Positions 11,493 through 20,203 are shown, counted from the first letter of the stretch. The stretch is DNA of 64,000 nt from Candidatus Methylomirabilis lanthanidiphila (GCA_902196205.1 CABIKM010000026.1:62001-126000), one strand, 5' to 3'. Made by a program: numbers and translations. Notes: a model not told the origin generated them from the sequence alone.

Positions 11493-12470
11493 ATGAAAGC
11501 AGTGGGTCGGATCCGTCGTCTTCTCCTGCTTCTGGGTCTCGTCCTCTTGGGGGTCCTCCTCGCCAGGATCGACTTGAGCCCGGTCTTCGATCAGGTGAGA
11601 TCCCTCTCGTGGGGCCTGCTAATCCTTCTCTTTCCGTGCGGACTTACTACGATTCTGGATACCGTCGGATGGCGATACGCCTTTCGGGGAGCCCTTCTGC
11701 CGCTCTCTATTCTCCTACCTGTTCGCCTGGCGGGTAAAGCCTTTAACACGACGAGTCTCACCGCCACTCTGGGGGGTGAGCCGGTCAAGATCTATCTTCT
11801 CCACCCGCAGGTATCGGTGGAAGAAGGCGCAGCCTCGGTAGTTATCGACAAGACGACGGCGCTCCTGGCCCAGATATGCGTGCTCCTGCTTGGAATCGTG
11901 TTCTCCCCTTTGGTCCTACCGGTAGGATCCCCCTTTGTATTTGGAATGGTGGGGCTGGCGATACTAGGGGCACTGGCGATTGCGGGATTTGTCATGGCAC
12001 AGCGGCATGGGCTTTTTGGTCGATCCCTGAGGATTCTCAACCGCCTGGGCTTCAGGTGGCATGGGGGGCTAGAGACCGCTCAGGGGCTGGATGAGGCCAT
12101 TGCCACGTTCTATACGATTCATCGCCCGCGCCTCGCCCTCTCGTATCTTTTTCACCTGATGGGGTCTCTTGTCGGGATCGTGGAGGTCTACCTGATTCTC
12201 TGGCTGCTCGGGTTTCCGATCTCCCTGACCACAGCTATTGTCATCGAGGCCTTCAGCTCGGCCATCAAGGCGGTCGGCTTTCTCATCCCGGGCGCCATCG
12301 GTGTGGAGGAAGGGGGCAATATGGCCATCTTCATGGCGTTGGGATTGACGGCAGGAGGCGGGCTCTCCTTCAGCGTTGTCCGACGGATACGAGAGCTGGT
12401 TGTGGTGGTTGTCGGCTTGACAGCCCTGGCGGTTGTTCGAAGGGGCCGCCCCATCCCGCATCCGGGGTAG
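11493..12470 (+). CDS. Lysylphosphatidylglycerol synthase/flippase-like integral membrane protein (UPF0104, HpnL-like)
   Basis: About 325 residues, almost wholly hydrophobic with about eight membrane segments and no soluble catalytic domain. The pattern (GVLLARIDLSPVF near the start, GEPVKIYLL, VVIDKTTALLAQ, PGAIGVEEGG near the C-terminus) matches the flippase-type domain of the LPG synthase/UPF0104 family, which includes HpnL-like proteins near hopanoid genes. No hopanoid genes are seen here, so the lipid substrate is open. The ATG at 11493 directly abuts GGGAGGG, which is too close; the in-frame GTG at 11502 has better spacing and may be the real start. Confidence 0.75.
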   Translation: MKAVGRIRRLLLLLGLVLLGVLLARIDLSPVFDQVRSLSWGLLILLFPCGLTTILDTVGWRYAFRGALLPLSILLPVRLAGKAFNTTSLTATLGGEPVKIYLLHPQVSVEEGAASVVIDKTTALLAQICVLLLGIVFSPLVLPVGSPFVFGMVGLAILGALAIAGFVMAQRHGLFGRSLRILNRLGFRWHGGLETAQGLDEAIATFYTIHRPRLALSYLFHLMGSLVGIVEVYLILWLLGFPISLTTAIVIEAFSSAIKAVGFLIPGAIGVEEGGNMAIFMALGLTAGGGLSFSVVRRIRELVVVVVGLTALAVVRRGRPIPHPG

Positions 12471-12545
12471 TATCGGTTTCCGCTGGCAGCGGTCGGCCTG
12501 ACCTTCTTCTTCGATTGTTTTCCGAAAAATAGACGTTGGGATGCG

Positions 12546-12634
12546 TCATTACGGGCGTAGCGAAGTAATCTTACTGCTCTTCGCATCCTCAAAAACGCTG
12601 AGATTGACGCGCATCCTTCGGGTGCTCGCAATGA
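12546..12634. repeat. Dispersed repeat with TCATTGCGAGC-type ends (copy 1)
   Basis: The left end TCATTACGGGC and right end GCTCGCAATGA are imperfect inverted copies of each other, with CGTAGCGAAGTAATCT and CTTCGGGTGCTCG inside. Related elements occur at 44690-44799 and 61287-61434. It fills most of the 285-bp gap before the DUF3386 gene; nothing else was recognised in that gap. Confidence 0.6.
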
Positions 12635-12755
12635 CAGACAAAAAACGCGTTAGAGGACGGCTTGACGCAGGGTCCGCCGTAGCCTACACTTCACCCCGAA
12701 CTGATCAATTGTTTCTCGTGAGAGCTAAGAACTCTTAAAGAGGAGGAAGGAACCC

Positions 12756-13496
12756 ATGAAGAGACGGTTACGTTGGATCCAAAGCCTGTTCTTCGCCATC
12801 CTACTACTCGCCTTTGCGGGTGATCCTCTGCAAGCTCAGGAGGTCAAGGACGATCCTGAGGCCCGCGCCCTCCTGGAGGAGGCGCGTCGGCAGGTAGTCG
12901 TGTGGGACCGCTTCCCGGGTCTTAAGGCAAAACTGGACGTAGATCGGAATGGAAAAAGGTCGGGTGGTGACCTGACGGTTCTGCCCTCCGGAAAGGTGGA
13001 GGTTGAGCTGCAAGACCGGGAGGCGGCAGAATGGGCCAAGCGGGTTCTGAAATCACTTGTGAACCACAGACTGAAGGCGGAGACACATAAGCACGAGGAG
13101 GCGACGGTTACCTTCGGCCCTCAGGATCAGCATCCGTTGGGACGTCTGGTGAAGAAAAGCGACCGCGCTGCATCGACGTACCGCATCAAGGATCGACAGA
13201 TCTTTCAGGTCAATCAGAGAAACGAAAAAGGGTGGTTGAGCCTCAACGTCTTAGAGTATATCCCGACGCCTCAAGGCTCCTTACCTAAGCAGGTGGCCGT
13301 CTTCCAGCTTGACGAAAAGGGTTCGCTTGCAGAAAGCACCGTCTTTACCGATGAGTATGTCGAGGTGGAGGGTTTCTGGCTCCCCAAGTCCCGCGTGATC
13401 ATCACCGCCCAAGGGGGAAAGATCGAGGTATCGAGGCTTCAGTTTCACGAGCACCGCCTGCTTTCAAAAGAAGCGGTCAAGCCCCCAGCTTCCTGA
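12756..13496 (+). CDS. DUF3386 family exported protein
   Basis: 246 residues with a clear signal peptide (RRLRWIQSLFFAILLLAFAGDPLQA) and a strong ribosome binding site (AGAGGAGGAAGG) ahead of the ATG. The mature chain (ARALLEEARR, WDRFPG, GDLTVLPSGKVEV, then a beta-rich region with STYRIKDRQIFQVNQ) matches DUF3386 as I know it, a family of unknown function. It is probably periplasmic and monocistronic: the next gene converges on it with only 12 bp between stops. Confidence 0.65.
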   Translation: MKRRLRWIQSLFFAILLLAFAGDPLQAQEVKDDPEARALLEEARRQVVVWDRFPGLKAKLDVDRNGKRSGGDLTVLPSGKVEVELQDREAAEWAKRVLKSLVNHRLKAETHKHEEATVTFGPQDQHPLGRLVKKSDRAASTYRIKDRQIFQVNQRNEKGWLSLNVLEYIPTPQGSLPKQVAVFQLDEKGSLAESTVFTDEYVEVEGFWLPKSRVIITAQGGKIEVSRLQFHEHRLLSKEAVKPPAS

Positions 13497-13508
13497 TCTC
13501 CGGCACTA

Positions 13509-14315
13509 TCAGTTGCCCTTCTCGGCAACCAGCATGAGTGCCGCGAGGTTTCGGTCGTACTGACGGAATACCCGCCGCATGGCGTGTATCCGCTGGCGCG
13601 CAGCCGGATTCTGCAGCACATTCCAGGCGATCCGCGCCATCCCCGCCAACCCTTCATTTCGAATCATCTCGGATGGTTCGAGCAGGTGCATCGGAGCGGT
13701 TGCCTGCGCCTTGATGGTCAACCCTTCGCGTTGCAGCAGCGCCTTCCACTCCGCAACAGTCATCGGACGCACGCCTACATGAATCGACTGCGAGAGTGCG
13801 CGATTGATCGCGTCTCTGGTCGCATGATCGATATCATCCGGCACTAAAGCCAATTCATGGAGGCCATAACGCCCGCCTGGTACCAGCAGACGCTTGGCCT
13901 CTTGAATGATCTTCGCCTTGTTCTCGGGTGTTTTCATGCTCAACATCGCTTCGCAGTATACCACCGTGGCGCTATTGTCCGGTAAACCTGAGTGTTCTGC
14001 CTGCCCGACAACACAGCGCTGATTGTCGCCGGATAGGTAGCCCTGTACCCGTTTCGCCGCGGCATCGTCAGCGTCTACCGCCGTGTAGCTGGACGGGGAT
14101 TTCGCCAGCACCAATTGCGCGGTTACACCCAGACCGGGCGCAAATTCGACGACCCTATCCATCGACACGATGTTGAGCGCGTCCAGCATCTGACGGGTCA
14201 ATTCAAGGCCGCCGGGACGCAACACTCGCTTACCCATCTGCGCCAGCAGCCAGTGGCCCGGCATCTTATCAACGTGCAGTCCGTGTCCCGGCAAGATCTC
14301 CTCGTGTTCACTCAT
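13509..14315 (-). CDS. Class I SAM-dependent methyltransferase
   Basis: 268 residues. The Rossmann-like domain shows motif I as VVEFAPGLGVTAQLVL (residues ~54-70), an acidic motif II region (YTAVDADDAAA), and post-motif segments LVPGGRYGLHELAL typical of small-molecule methyltransferases related to the UbiE/Methyltransf_11 group. The C-terminal third (RPMTVAEWKALLQREGL) resembles the substrate-side helices of that group. The substrate cannot be told from sequence or context; it stands alone and converges on the DUF3386 gene. Confidence 0.8.
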   Translation of the reverse strand: MSEHEEILPGHGLHVDKMPGHWLLAQMGKRVLRPGGLELTRQMLDALNIVSMDRVVEFAPGLGVTAQLVLAKSPSSYTAVDADDAAAKRVQGYLSGDNQRCVVGQAEHSGLPDNSATVVYCEAMLSMKTPENKAKIIQEAKRLLVPGGRYGLHELALVPDDIDHATRDAINRALSQSIHVGVRPMTVAEWKALLQREGLTIKAQATAPMHLLEPSEMIRNEGLAGMARIAWNVLQNPAARQRIHAMRRVFRQYDRNLAALMLVAEKGN

Positions 14316-14984
14316 GAGCTTTTCCGTTTTCCCTTGCCAATGGATTGTCCATATATGCTTTTCTGCGTCGTAGTAGCCAGCAGCTTGAGGCTACCATACC
14401 ATAGTTGTGGTCTCAGGTCACAAATAGCCGATCGCTGTGATGAGGACATTCGGCGTCCGAATGGCCACGGTCGGCATGTGCTCGATTGGCCCCATACTAC
14501 TGCACTCCCATGCGAAGCGCAATAAGACACCCGGGGTGTCAGCCGCGGTATGCGCGCGTTGAGGGCGTAGCCGGTGTGCTGGTACTTCGGGCCAACCACG
14601 TGGGTTACCTCAGCTACCAAGGTGTCGGCCACCACTTGTGGGGTGGGGGTCAAGACGAAAGAGCGCCTGGATGTGCGCGATCGTGGTGCCGACATCCCCC
14701 TGACTGGTGTGTAGATTTTGCCGACGAGTGACGTTTATTGTCGCCTCGGGCTACCCAGGAATGTCTGCGTCAGCGATACTCACCACAATGAATCCCTCCA
14801 GAACCGTCAGCACGATACAGATGCGGTAGTGCTGGGCCTTGAATTCCGGGTAGATATGTCGTAGTGTGCTGAGGAGGTGAGAGAAGCTGTTGATCTGGCA
14901 TACTTATTGCTTGCTCATTCACCAATGCCTTGCACGGAGATCCCGACTTTTGATCGGCACACAGCTTCACGGGAGGAGTGTTAA
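14316..14984. other. 670-bp intergenic region, possibly gene remnants
   Basis: No intact gene is convincing. On the minus strand around 14790-14880 a short stretch reads like coding sequence (YPEFKAQHYRIC..LTVLEGF) but lacks a proper start and partner regions, so it may be a decayed small gene. The right end contains the sigma-54-type promoter and the ribosome binding site of the esterase gene. Confidence 0.35.
14896..14911 (+). promoter_or_regulatory. Sigma-54 (-24/-12) promoter for the secreted esterase
   Basis: TGGCATACTTATTGCT fits the consensus TGGCAYR-N4-TTGCW, with exactly ten bases between the invariant GG and GC. It lies ~75 bp upstream of the esterase start codon in the right orientation. 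Two NtrC-family activators with intact GAFTGA loops are encoded in the window, but which one acts here is unknown. Confidence 0.6.
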
Positions 14985-16583
14985 ATGATATTCTCAAGTT
15001 GCCGTGCGCGCCAGGATCGAGCGCCGGATGGTAAGATCCGATTGCGGTCGAAGGGAACACGAGCTCAGGTTGCATGGTACAGACGTTACCTATTAGCACG
15101 CTTGTGTATGGTTATGATGCTTGTCGGGATCGGTGGGGCCGACTGGATGCAACCGCCCGACGCCGCGTCAACTACACTGTCTCCTGGAAACTTTACCTTC
15201 AATATAACTTTTGGCGGGCAGAGTCGCTCGTTCAACCTTCACGTGCCAGGCAGCTATACGGGACTGGTCCCCGTTCCGCTTGTACTGGATCTCCACGGCC
15301 TAGGTTCGACCGCCACCCAACAGGCCTTTATTTCGGGCTTTCGGGAGAAATCGGATAGGGTTGGTTTTCTTGTGGCATATCCGCAGGGAGTCAGCAACTC
15401 GTGGAACGCATACGGCTGTTGTGGAACAGCGTACTCGTCACGCATTGATGACGTTGGATTCCTGAAAGCCGTCGTCAATCAGATTGCTTCAATGGGCAAT
15501 ATCGACCATAGCCGGGTCTATATCACGGGCCTTTCCAACGGCGGCTTCATGAGCCACCGGATGGCTTGCGAGGCAGCCGATATGTTTGCAGCCGCAGCGC
15601 CTGTCTCGGCGCCACTTAACCTCAGGGATCCGACTACCTGCCGTCCGGCGCGGCCGATCACGGTCGTCCAGTTTCACGGACTCAACGACACGACCATCCC
15701 CTACAACGGCAGCTTCGGCATTCCATCAGCGCAGGACAGCCTGAGCGCGTGGCACGATATCAACGGCTGTACGGGTTCGGCGACGGTGCTCAACCTGGGC
15801 GGGTCGAGCCGGTGTGAAACGTTCAAAACCTGTAACGACGGTGCTGAGGCGGGACTGTGCAGCCTCGATGGAACGCACATCCTTTACGCCAGCCAATCGG
15901 CGCTCAACATTGCCGACTATGCGTGGGACAATGTGTTCAGTCGTCATACCCTTTCACTGGCGGATCAGGATGATGACGGCGTAGCCGATATAGATGACAA
16001 CTGCGTCGCAATTCCGAATCCTGATCAGGCTGATTCGGATGGCGACGGTATCGGCGATGTATGCGACGGCGGCGGCGGCGTGCCGAGTTGCACTGCCGGT
16101 AACACGGGATTTCTCAGTCCGTCCGCGCAGGCAGCCGACACCGGCGGGGACAATAATGGGTTCGAGGGGGTTCCGACGAACGCGTTCGCAGATGGCGGCG
16201 GCGTGGCGACCAACAATAACGGGGCAGGGGACCGCCATCGCTACTACAACTACAACCTGACGATTCCCACCAGTTGCATTGTGAAGGGCATCGAGGTCCG
16301 TCTCGACTGGCGCCTTGACAGCACGTCCGGGACCAACAGCATGAGAGCGCAACTGTCCTGGAACGGGGGCGCCACCTGGACGACGCTGAAGACCGACACG
16401 CGAGAGACAACGTCGGAACATACCGGAGCGTTGGGATCTGCAACCGACACATGGGGACGAAGCTGGACTGCGGCGGATCTCAACAATGCAAATTTCAGGC
16501 TGCGACTGACTTCGAACAGCACGAGTTCAAGCCGGGATTTCTTCCTTGACTGGGCGGCCGTGCGGGTGACGTTTGGTCCATAG
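14985..16583 (+). CDS. Secreted PHB-depolymerase/feruloyl-esterase-like hydrolase with thrombospondin-3 linker
   Basis: 532 residues; GGGAGGAG precedes the ATG. A basic leader and hydrophobic stretch (residues ~34-51) suggest export. The alpha/beta-hydrolase domain (~65-310) has the oxyanion HGLGST, the nucleophile elbow GLSNG (Ser185), an acidic VQFHGLNDTTIPY region and a likely catalytic His in DGTHILY, as in the LpqC/PHB depolymerase family. Calcium-binding thrombospondin type 3 repeats (DQDDDGVADIDDN, DSDGDGIGDVCDG) follow at ~318-360, then a C-terminal beta-sandwich-like domain of ~165 residues. It likely hydrolyses an extracellular ester polymer; which one is not evident. Transcription probably starts at the sigma-54 promoter upstream and ends at the strong terminator downstream. 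Confidence 0.85.
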   Translation: MIFSSCRARQDRAPDGKIRLRSKGTRAQVAWYRRYLLARLCMVMMLVGIGGADWMQPPDAASTTLSPGNFTFNITFGGQSRSFNLHVPGSYTGLVPVPLVLDLHGLGSTATQQAFISGFREKSDRVGFLVAYPQGVSNSWNAYGCCGTAYSSRIDDVGFLKAVVNQIASMGNIDHSRVYITGLSNGGFMSHRMACEAADMFAAAAPVSAPLNLRDPTTCRPARPITVVQFHGLNDTTIPYNGSFGIPSAQDSLSAWHDINGCTGSATVLNLGGSSRCETFKTCNDGAEAGLCSLDGTHILYASQSALNIADYAWDNVFSRHTLSLADQDDDGVADIDDNCVAIPNPDQADSDGDGIGDVCDGGGGVPSCTAGNTGFLSPSAQAADTGGDNNGFEGVPTNAFADGGGVATNNNGAGDRHRYYNYNLTIPTSCIVKGIEVRLDWRLDSTSGTNSMRAQLSWNGGATWTTLKTDTRETTSEHTGALGSATDTWGRSWTAADLNNANFRLRLTSNSTSSSRDFFLDWAAVRVTFGP

Positions 16584-16595
16584 CATCTCGTCTCA

Positions 16596-16636
16596 AGTGT
16601 CAGCGCGGCCTTTCGGGGCCGCGCTGACACTTTTTG
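16596..16636 (+). terminator. Rho-independent terminator
   Basis: A perfect 15-bp stem, AGTGTCAGCGCGGCC (16596-16610) and GGCCGCGCTGACACT (16617-16631), with a six-base loop, followed by TTTTT. The stem is flanked on both sides by A/T, so it may also work for panE arriving from the right. Confidence 0.95.
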
Positions 16637-16673
16637 ACAGTGTCTCATGTGGTGCAGGTAACGTTGGTTGCGC

Positions 16674-17582
16674 TTAGTGTTTGGCAGTAAGCATAGTGAG
16701 GAGGGAGTAGAGGGCGAAGTTGTATGGAGTTGGCAGGCTCAGTGCGGTCGCCTTCTTAATAATGACGCCATTCAAGGCTTCATGCTCTAAAGGTTTGCCC
16801 GCCTCGTAGTCCTGAAGCATTGAGGTCTTGACGTCGTAGTGTTCGGAGAACTTGAGGTTGCGTTCCCACACCTGCTCAAAGGCCAGGCGAACCCCAGAAG
16901 CGTTCGCTGCGGCGACGACCTCCGCCGTCACCAGCCTCGCCAGTTCGAGGGTGTAAGGATTCTCGATGATCGTCTTGACGGGGCCGCCGACCAGGGTATT
17001 AATTGAGTTAAAAGGAGCATTCCAGGCCAGCTTGGCCCACAGGACGGTTTTCATATTGGGCGAGGCTTCAGCCGGACAGCCGTAACGGTCGAAGAACGCC
17101 TTGAGTCCGGCAACTCGCTCGCTGGCACCCCCGTCGAGCTCTCCGAATACGATCTTCCCGCTCTCCTGATGAAGGATCACCCCAGGCTCCGGTGAACTCG
17201 CCCCGATGTAGGCGATCCCTGCCAAGACCTTCTCCTGTCCGATGACGGACGCGATCTTTTCCTCGTTGTCGATCCCGTTCTGAAGCGACAGCACGTCGGT
17301 TTGCGGCCCGACCATTGGGAGTGCCTGGCGAATTGCCGACTCGGTGTCGTATGATTTCACGCAGAACAGGACCAAGTCGACGGGACCAACCTCCGCTGCA
17401 TTATCGGTGGCGCTGACGCGGATGGAGAAGTCCCCCTTCCAACTCTTGACCGTGAGGCCCTTCGTCCGGAGCGCCTCCAAACGCTCCCTGCGGGCGATGA
17501 ACGTGACGTCGGCGCCGCCCTTGGCCAACAGCCCGCCGAAGTAGCCCCCCACCGCCCCTACCCCCACCACCGCGACTTTCAT
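16674..17582 (-). CDS. panE: 2-dehydropantoate 2-reductase
   Basis: 302 residues. It reduces ketopantoate to pantoate with NADPH in pantothenate/CoA synthesis. The N-terminal dinucleotide fold GVGAVGGYFGG is intact, followed by the ApbA/PanE signatures LFCVKSYDT and LQNGIDNEE, with the C-terminal helical domain containing KLAWNAPFNSI (family Lys and Asn/Ser contacts). I start it at the ATG at 17582, which has GGAGGTG seven bases upstream. It is monocistronic. Some ApbA-family proteins act on other 2-oxo acids, so the assignment is by family. Confidence 0.9.
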   Translation of the reverse strand: MKVAVVGVGAVGGYFGGLLAKGGADVTFIARRERLEALRTKGLTVKSWKGDFSIRVSATDNAAEVGPVDLVLFCVKSYDTESAIRQALPMVGPQTDVLSLQNGIDNEEKIASVIGQEKVLAGIAYIGASSPEPGVILHQESGKIVFGELDGGASERVAGLKAFFDRYGCPAEASPNMKTVLWAKLAWNAPFNSINTLVGGPVKTIIENPYTLELARLVTAEVVAAANASGVRLAFEQVWERNLKFSEHYDVKTSMLQDYEAGKPLEHEALNGVIIKKATALSLPTPYNFALYSLLTMLTAKH

Positions 17583-17712
17583 CCGTTCACCTCCGATCAC
17601 GCTGTCGCACATCCCACGTTCCAGTGGTCATGCAGGAAGCAGCGTAAACCCCTCAGTTCTGGCCGCAGTCCTTTAATGTACAGAGGAATCAGGACAGACG
17701 CGTCCCAGAATT

Positions 17713-18114
17713 TCACCGGGATTCCGTTCGTTCTTTCAAGAGTGCTTCCAAGGCGCGGTTCTTAGGATCTTTCGGCCGTGGCAAGTGCCAAAAGTCATGA
17801 GGTAGTTTATCTGTCCCGATTTTGGCCAGCCCCGCTGTCTTGACCGCCAGACCCTTCAACTCGGCAAAGACCGGTGACGCCGTGTTGGCGTGATAATACA
17901 CTTGGTTCCCGCGCTGCGTCCTAACAAGCAGCCCGGCTTCGACCCAGCGCGCCAACTCGCGCTGCGCCGCCCCCTGGCCGATCTCGGCCGTGCGCACAAT
18001 CTGCCGGAGATAAAACGACTGCTCCGGCCGCACGAAGAAGAGCCTCAGCAGCGCCCGCTGCGTCTTGCCGAACAACGCCGTGCCGATTGTATGGACTGAA
18101 CTGACCGTACTCAT
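17713..18114 (-). CDS. Winged-helix transcriptional regulator with a foreign C-terminal tail
   Basis: About 133 residues from the ATG at 18114. Residues ~10-80 form a winged helix (KTQRALLRLFFVRPEQSFYLRQ, then RELARWVEAGLL) of the kind fused to minimal nucleotidyltransferase domains in many genomes. Here, just after KGLAVKTAGLA where the nucleotidyltransferase domain should begin, the chain switches to a short Pro/Lys-rich end (LPHDFWHLPRPKDPKNRALE) that looks like the C-terminus of a small antitoxin. It may be a chimera created by deletion. GTAC-containing inverted bases just upstream of the start could be an autoregulatory site. Confidence 0.6.
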   Translation of the reverse strand: MSTVSSVHTIGTALFGKTQRALLRLFFVRPEQSFYLRQIVRTAEIGQGAAQRELARWVEAGLLVRTQRGNQVYYHANTASPVFAELKGLAVKTAGLAKIGTDKLPHDFWHLPRPKDPKNRALEALLKERTESR

Positions 18115-18170
18115 TCTGGGTACGAGTGTATCCACGTAGGGTACAACTTTCAAGTCTCTTGTGCGCCCGC

Positions 18171-18254
18171 GCCCTGAAGTACGAGAAGGTCTATCTGAAA
18201 GACTACATGGAGGTTCTGGAGGCTATCGAATCAGGCCGGCTTCCTGAAAACTGA
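18171..18254 (+). mobile_element. Fragment of an IS3-family transposase (OrfB C-terminal region)
   Basis: In one plus-strand frame the bases encode ALKYEKVYLKDYMEVLEAI, which strongly resembles the LKYEEVYLKDY segment found near the C-terminus of IS3-group OrfB integrases, just before the FYN..RPH motif. The match stops after about 20 residues and runs into the 3' end of radC, so only a scar remains. It marks the left border of the defence island. Confidence 0.6.
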
Positions 18255-18885
18255 AGTAGCCTTTCCGCGTCACTATCACGTGATCCAGAACGCGAAGTCC
18301 GAGAATCTTCCCGGCCTCCGTCAATTGCTCGTGGATGCGGAGATCGGCCTCGCTTGGTTGAAGGTCGCCGGATGGGTGATTGTGGGCAAAGATCACGGCG
18401 GCGGAACGGTCCGCGATGACGTCGGCGAATACTTCACGCGGATGAACCGGGCTTTTGTCGAGCAGACCAATGGTGACCACACGCTTTTCGATGACCTCGT
18501 TCGCGCCGTTCAGGGAGATGCACACGAAATACTCTTGTTGTTTCCCAGCGATGTCGGCCACAAGCGGCAGCACGTCCTGAGCCACGGTGATCTTGACGGT
18601 GTCCTTGAGTAGGTGTCGCCGGGCCAGCTCAAAGGCCGACAGGATTTGCGCGCCCTTCGCAAGCCCCATGCCGGGGACGGCCAGCAAGTGATCGAGTGTC
18701 AGGTCCGCCTTGTGCTCCCGGATCAGCCCCGCCACCTGCCGGGCCATCGTGCGGACATCAATACCCACGGTTCCCACACCGAGGATCGCCGCGACAAGCT
18801 CCTCGTCGGATAGGGCCGACGCGCCTCTCTCCCGCAATTTCTCGCGGGGGCGGCAGTGCTCCGGCATGTCCTTGATAGTTTTCAT
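18223..18885 (-). CDS. radC: RadC family JAMM/MPN+ domain protein
   Basis: 220 residues, full length for the family. A helix-hairpin-helix region (LDHLLAVPGMGLAKGAQIL) precedes the metalloprotease-like domain with HNHPSGDLQPSEAD near residue 168, the intact JAMM metal-binding motif. Despite its old name a role in DNA repair is not established; RadC-like genes are frequent in mobile and restriction loci. It is the last gene of the island. Its first 13 codons (MKTIKDMPEHCRP) are also present as truncated copies ending modules upstream at 20325-20363 and 23614-23652, which makes this gene the terminal anchor of the stack. Confidence 0.92.
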   Translation of the reverse strand: MKTIKDMPEHCRPREKLRERGASALSDEELVAAILGVGTVGIDVRTMARQVAGLIREHKADLTLDHLLAVPGMGLAKGAQILSAFELARRHLLKDTVKITVAQDVLPLVADIAGKQQEYFVCISLNGANEVIEKRVVTIGLLDKSPVHPREVFADVIADRSAAVIFAHNHPSGDLQPSEADLRIHEQLTEAGKILGLRVLDHVIVTRKGYFSFQEAGLIR

Positions 18886-18916
18886 GCCGTTCGTAAGTCG
18901 CTCAATTCATTATTGT

Positions 18917-19738
18917 TTAACGAGATCCGTTGGACGACCATAACCTGCTAAACTCCGGCGTCTCTCGCTCACTCCACCGGTAGATCGCATCACTATACCC
19001 ACGGAGGATAGCAATTGTCTGGTCACTCACCCGTCTGAAGGACTCTTCAGACTCGTCAACTAAGGGATCTGGCGACCGAACGTCATTGAGAACAACCACC
19101 CGCTGGCTGGCTGGACGCGTTTCTTTCAACTCCATCCATGTGAAGGACACTAGCTTGGCCGTCTGTGGGGACGGACTTCCAATCAATTTTACCAGTCGCT
19201 CTATCTTGGGATGCAGTGGGATAACAAAGTCTATGGGATGCTCCACAGTTCGCCCTGGTATGCTCACATTTGCCGTGTACAGAACCTGGCGACGGTCAAG
19301 GAATTCGGCGACCATCTCAAAGAAATCGATAAGAGTATACGGGACCTGACTCATCCATAGATCATTGAGTCGAATAACTGCCGTCAGAAGGTAGTGAGCT
19401 CGTTGTGATAGGTTGGCGGCAGTAGCGGTTGTTTCCAGCCGTTCCTTTGTCTGCCGCACCGCGCATCCCGCTATTGCTCTTTCGATCAAAGCTTTCCGGC
19501 GTGCAGAATCTTCAATCTTGACTCCGAGGCACTGAAGGTTCTCCAAAGTGTTACCGTTGTCATGAAGAACGAATTCCCCGTTAGAGCGCTCAATGTAGAT
19601 CTGAATACCGTCGTGGAACGGGTCCAAAAACGGAGTACTTAAGACTGACACGTCCCCTCGCTCGATTACCCTTAAACGCTCTTTGAGCCAGTTCAGGTAA
19701 TCCTGAACGATATCGTTGTGCGGCCGAGCTACTGCCAT
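18917..19738 (-). CDS. DUF1828/DUF1829 domain protein (candidate defence gene)
   Basis: 273 residues. The N-terminal half matches DUF1828 (TPFLDPFHDGIQIYIE, then FVLHDNGNTLENL), and the C-terminal half matches DUF1829, with TAKLVSFTWMELKE and VVVLNDV. I know of no biochemical function for either domain. The gene starts one base after the stop of the DUF6978-like gene and probably forms a two-gene module with it. The module occupies the third cargo slot between an hsdS-tail/radC-head scar and radC, where the other two slots hold anti-phage systems. There is no signal peptide or membrane segment, so it is probably cytosolic. A role in defence is inferred only from position. Confidence 0.7.
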   Translation of the reverse strand: MAVARPHNDIVQDYLNWLKERLRVIERGDVSVLSTPFLDPFHDGIQIYIERSNGEFVLHDNGNTLENLQCLGVKIEDSARRKALIERAIAGCAVRQTKERLETTATAANLSQRAHYLLTAVIRLNDLWMSQVPYTLIDFFEMVAEFLDRRQVLYTANVSIPGRTVEHPIDFVIPLHPKIERLVKLIGSPSPQTAKLVSFTWMELKETRPASQRVVVLNDVRSPDPLVDESEESFRRVSDQTIAILRGYSDAIYRWSERETPEFSRLWSSNGSR

Positions 19739-19739
19739 C

Positions 19740-20174
19740 TTAGATGAGCTCCATCTGTATACCGTGAGGGAAGTGCGCGCTAATCAGTTCAAGAAAACGC
19801 TCCAGCGTACCAAACGGATTGTTCGCATCGTACCAATCGACCGGATCGGCCCATTCTAATCCGAATCCTTCGCGGTACCGGTGCAAGTGGGGTTGGTCCC
19901 TTATTTCCGTACCATCAGGATTGGGATGATACGGGTTATTATCCAGCCGAACAAGCCCCATGTCTCGATCTCTAGTCCTGAAGTGAAGCCGAACCTCAAA
20001 GGGATTCCGCTTCAAAGAGAGCACAAACCTAAGCCCTTTCTCGTTGGTAGCCGTTAAGCCCTCGTCGGTGTGCCTGTTGGCAATCCACACGAAAGGATCG
20101 GTCCTTTCGGCCTCCTTGGCAGCCTCTATCAGTCTATCTGCTTGGGCTTGAGTCAGCAAGTTTCGTCCTTTCAC
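19740..20174 (-). CDS. DUF6978-like protein (candidate defence gene)
   Basis: 144 residues, starting at a GTG at 20174 with a weak ribosome binding site. The pattern FVLSLKRNPFEVRLHFRTR, then NPDGTEIRDQPHLHRYREGF, fits the DUF6978 family as I recall it, which is often encoded next to DUF1828 proteins. The clustered His and Asp residues (HPNPDG, HLHRY) could bind a metal or act as a hydrolase site, but this is speculation. It begins ~30 bp beyond the hsdS-tail scar at 20204-20331, so it is the first gene of the third module. Confidence 0.55.
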   Translation of the reverse strand: MKGRNLLTQAQADRLIEAAKEAERTDPFVWIANRHTDEGLTATNEKGLRFVLSLKRNPFEVRLHFRTRDRDMGLVRLDNNPYHPNPDGTEIRDQPHLHRYREGFGLEWADPVDWYDANNPFGTLERFLELISAHFPHGIQMELI

Positions 20175-20203
20175 TGGGGGTGTCTTCTCGGGTTCCCTCC
20201 TCC

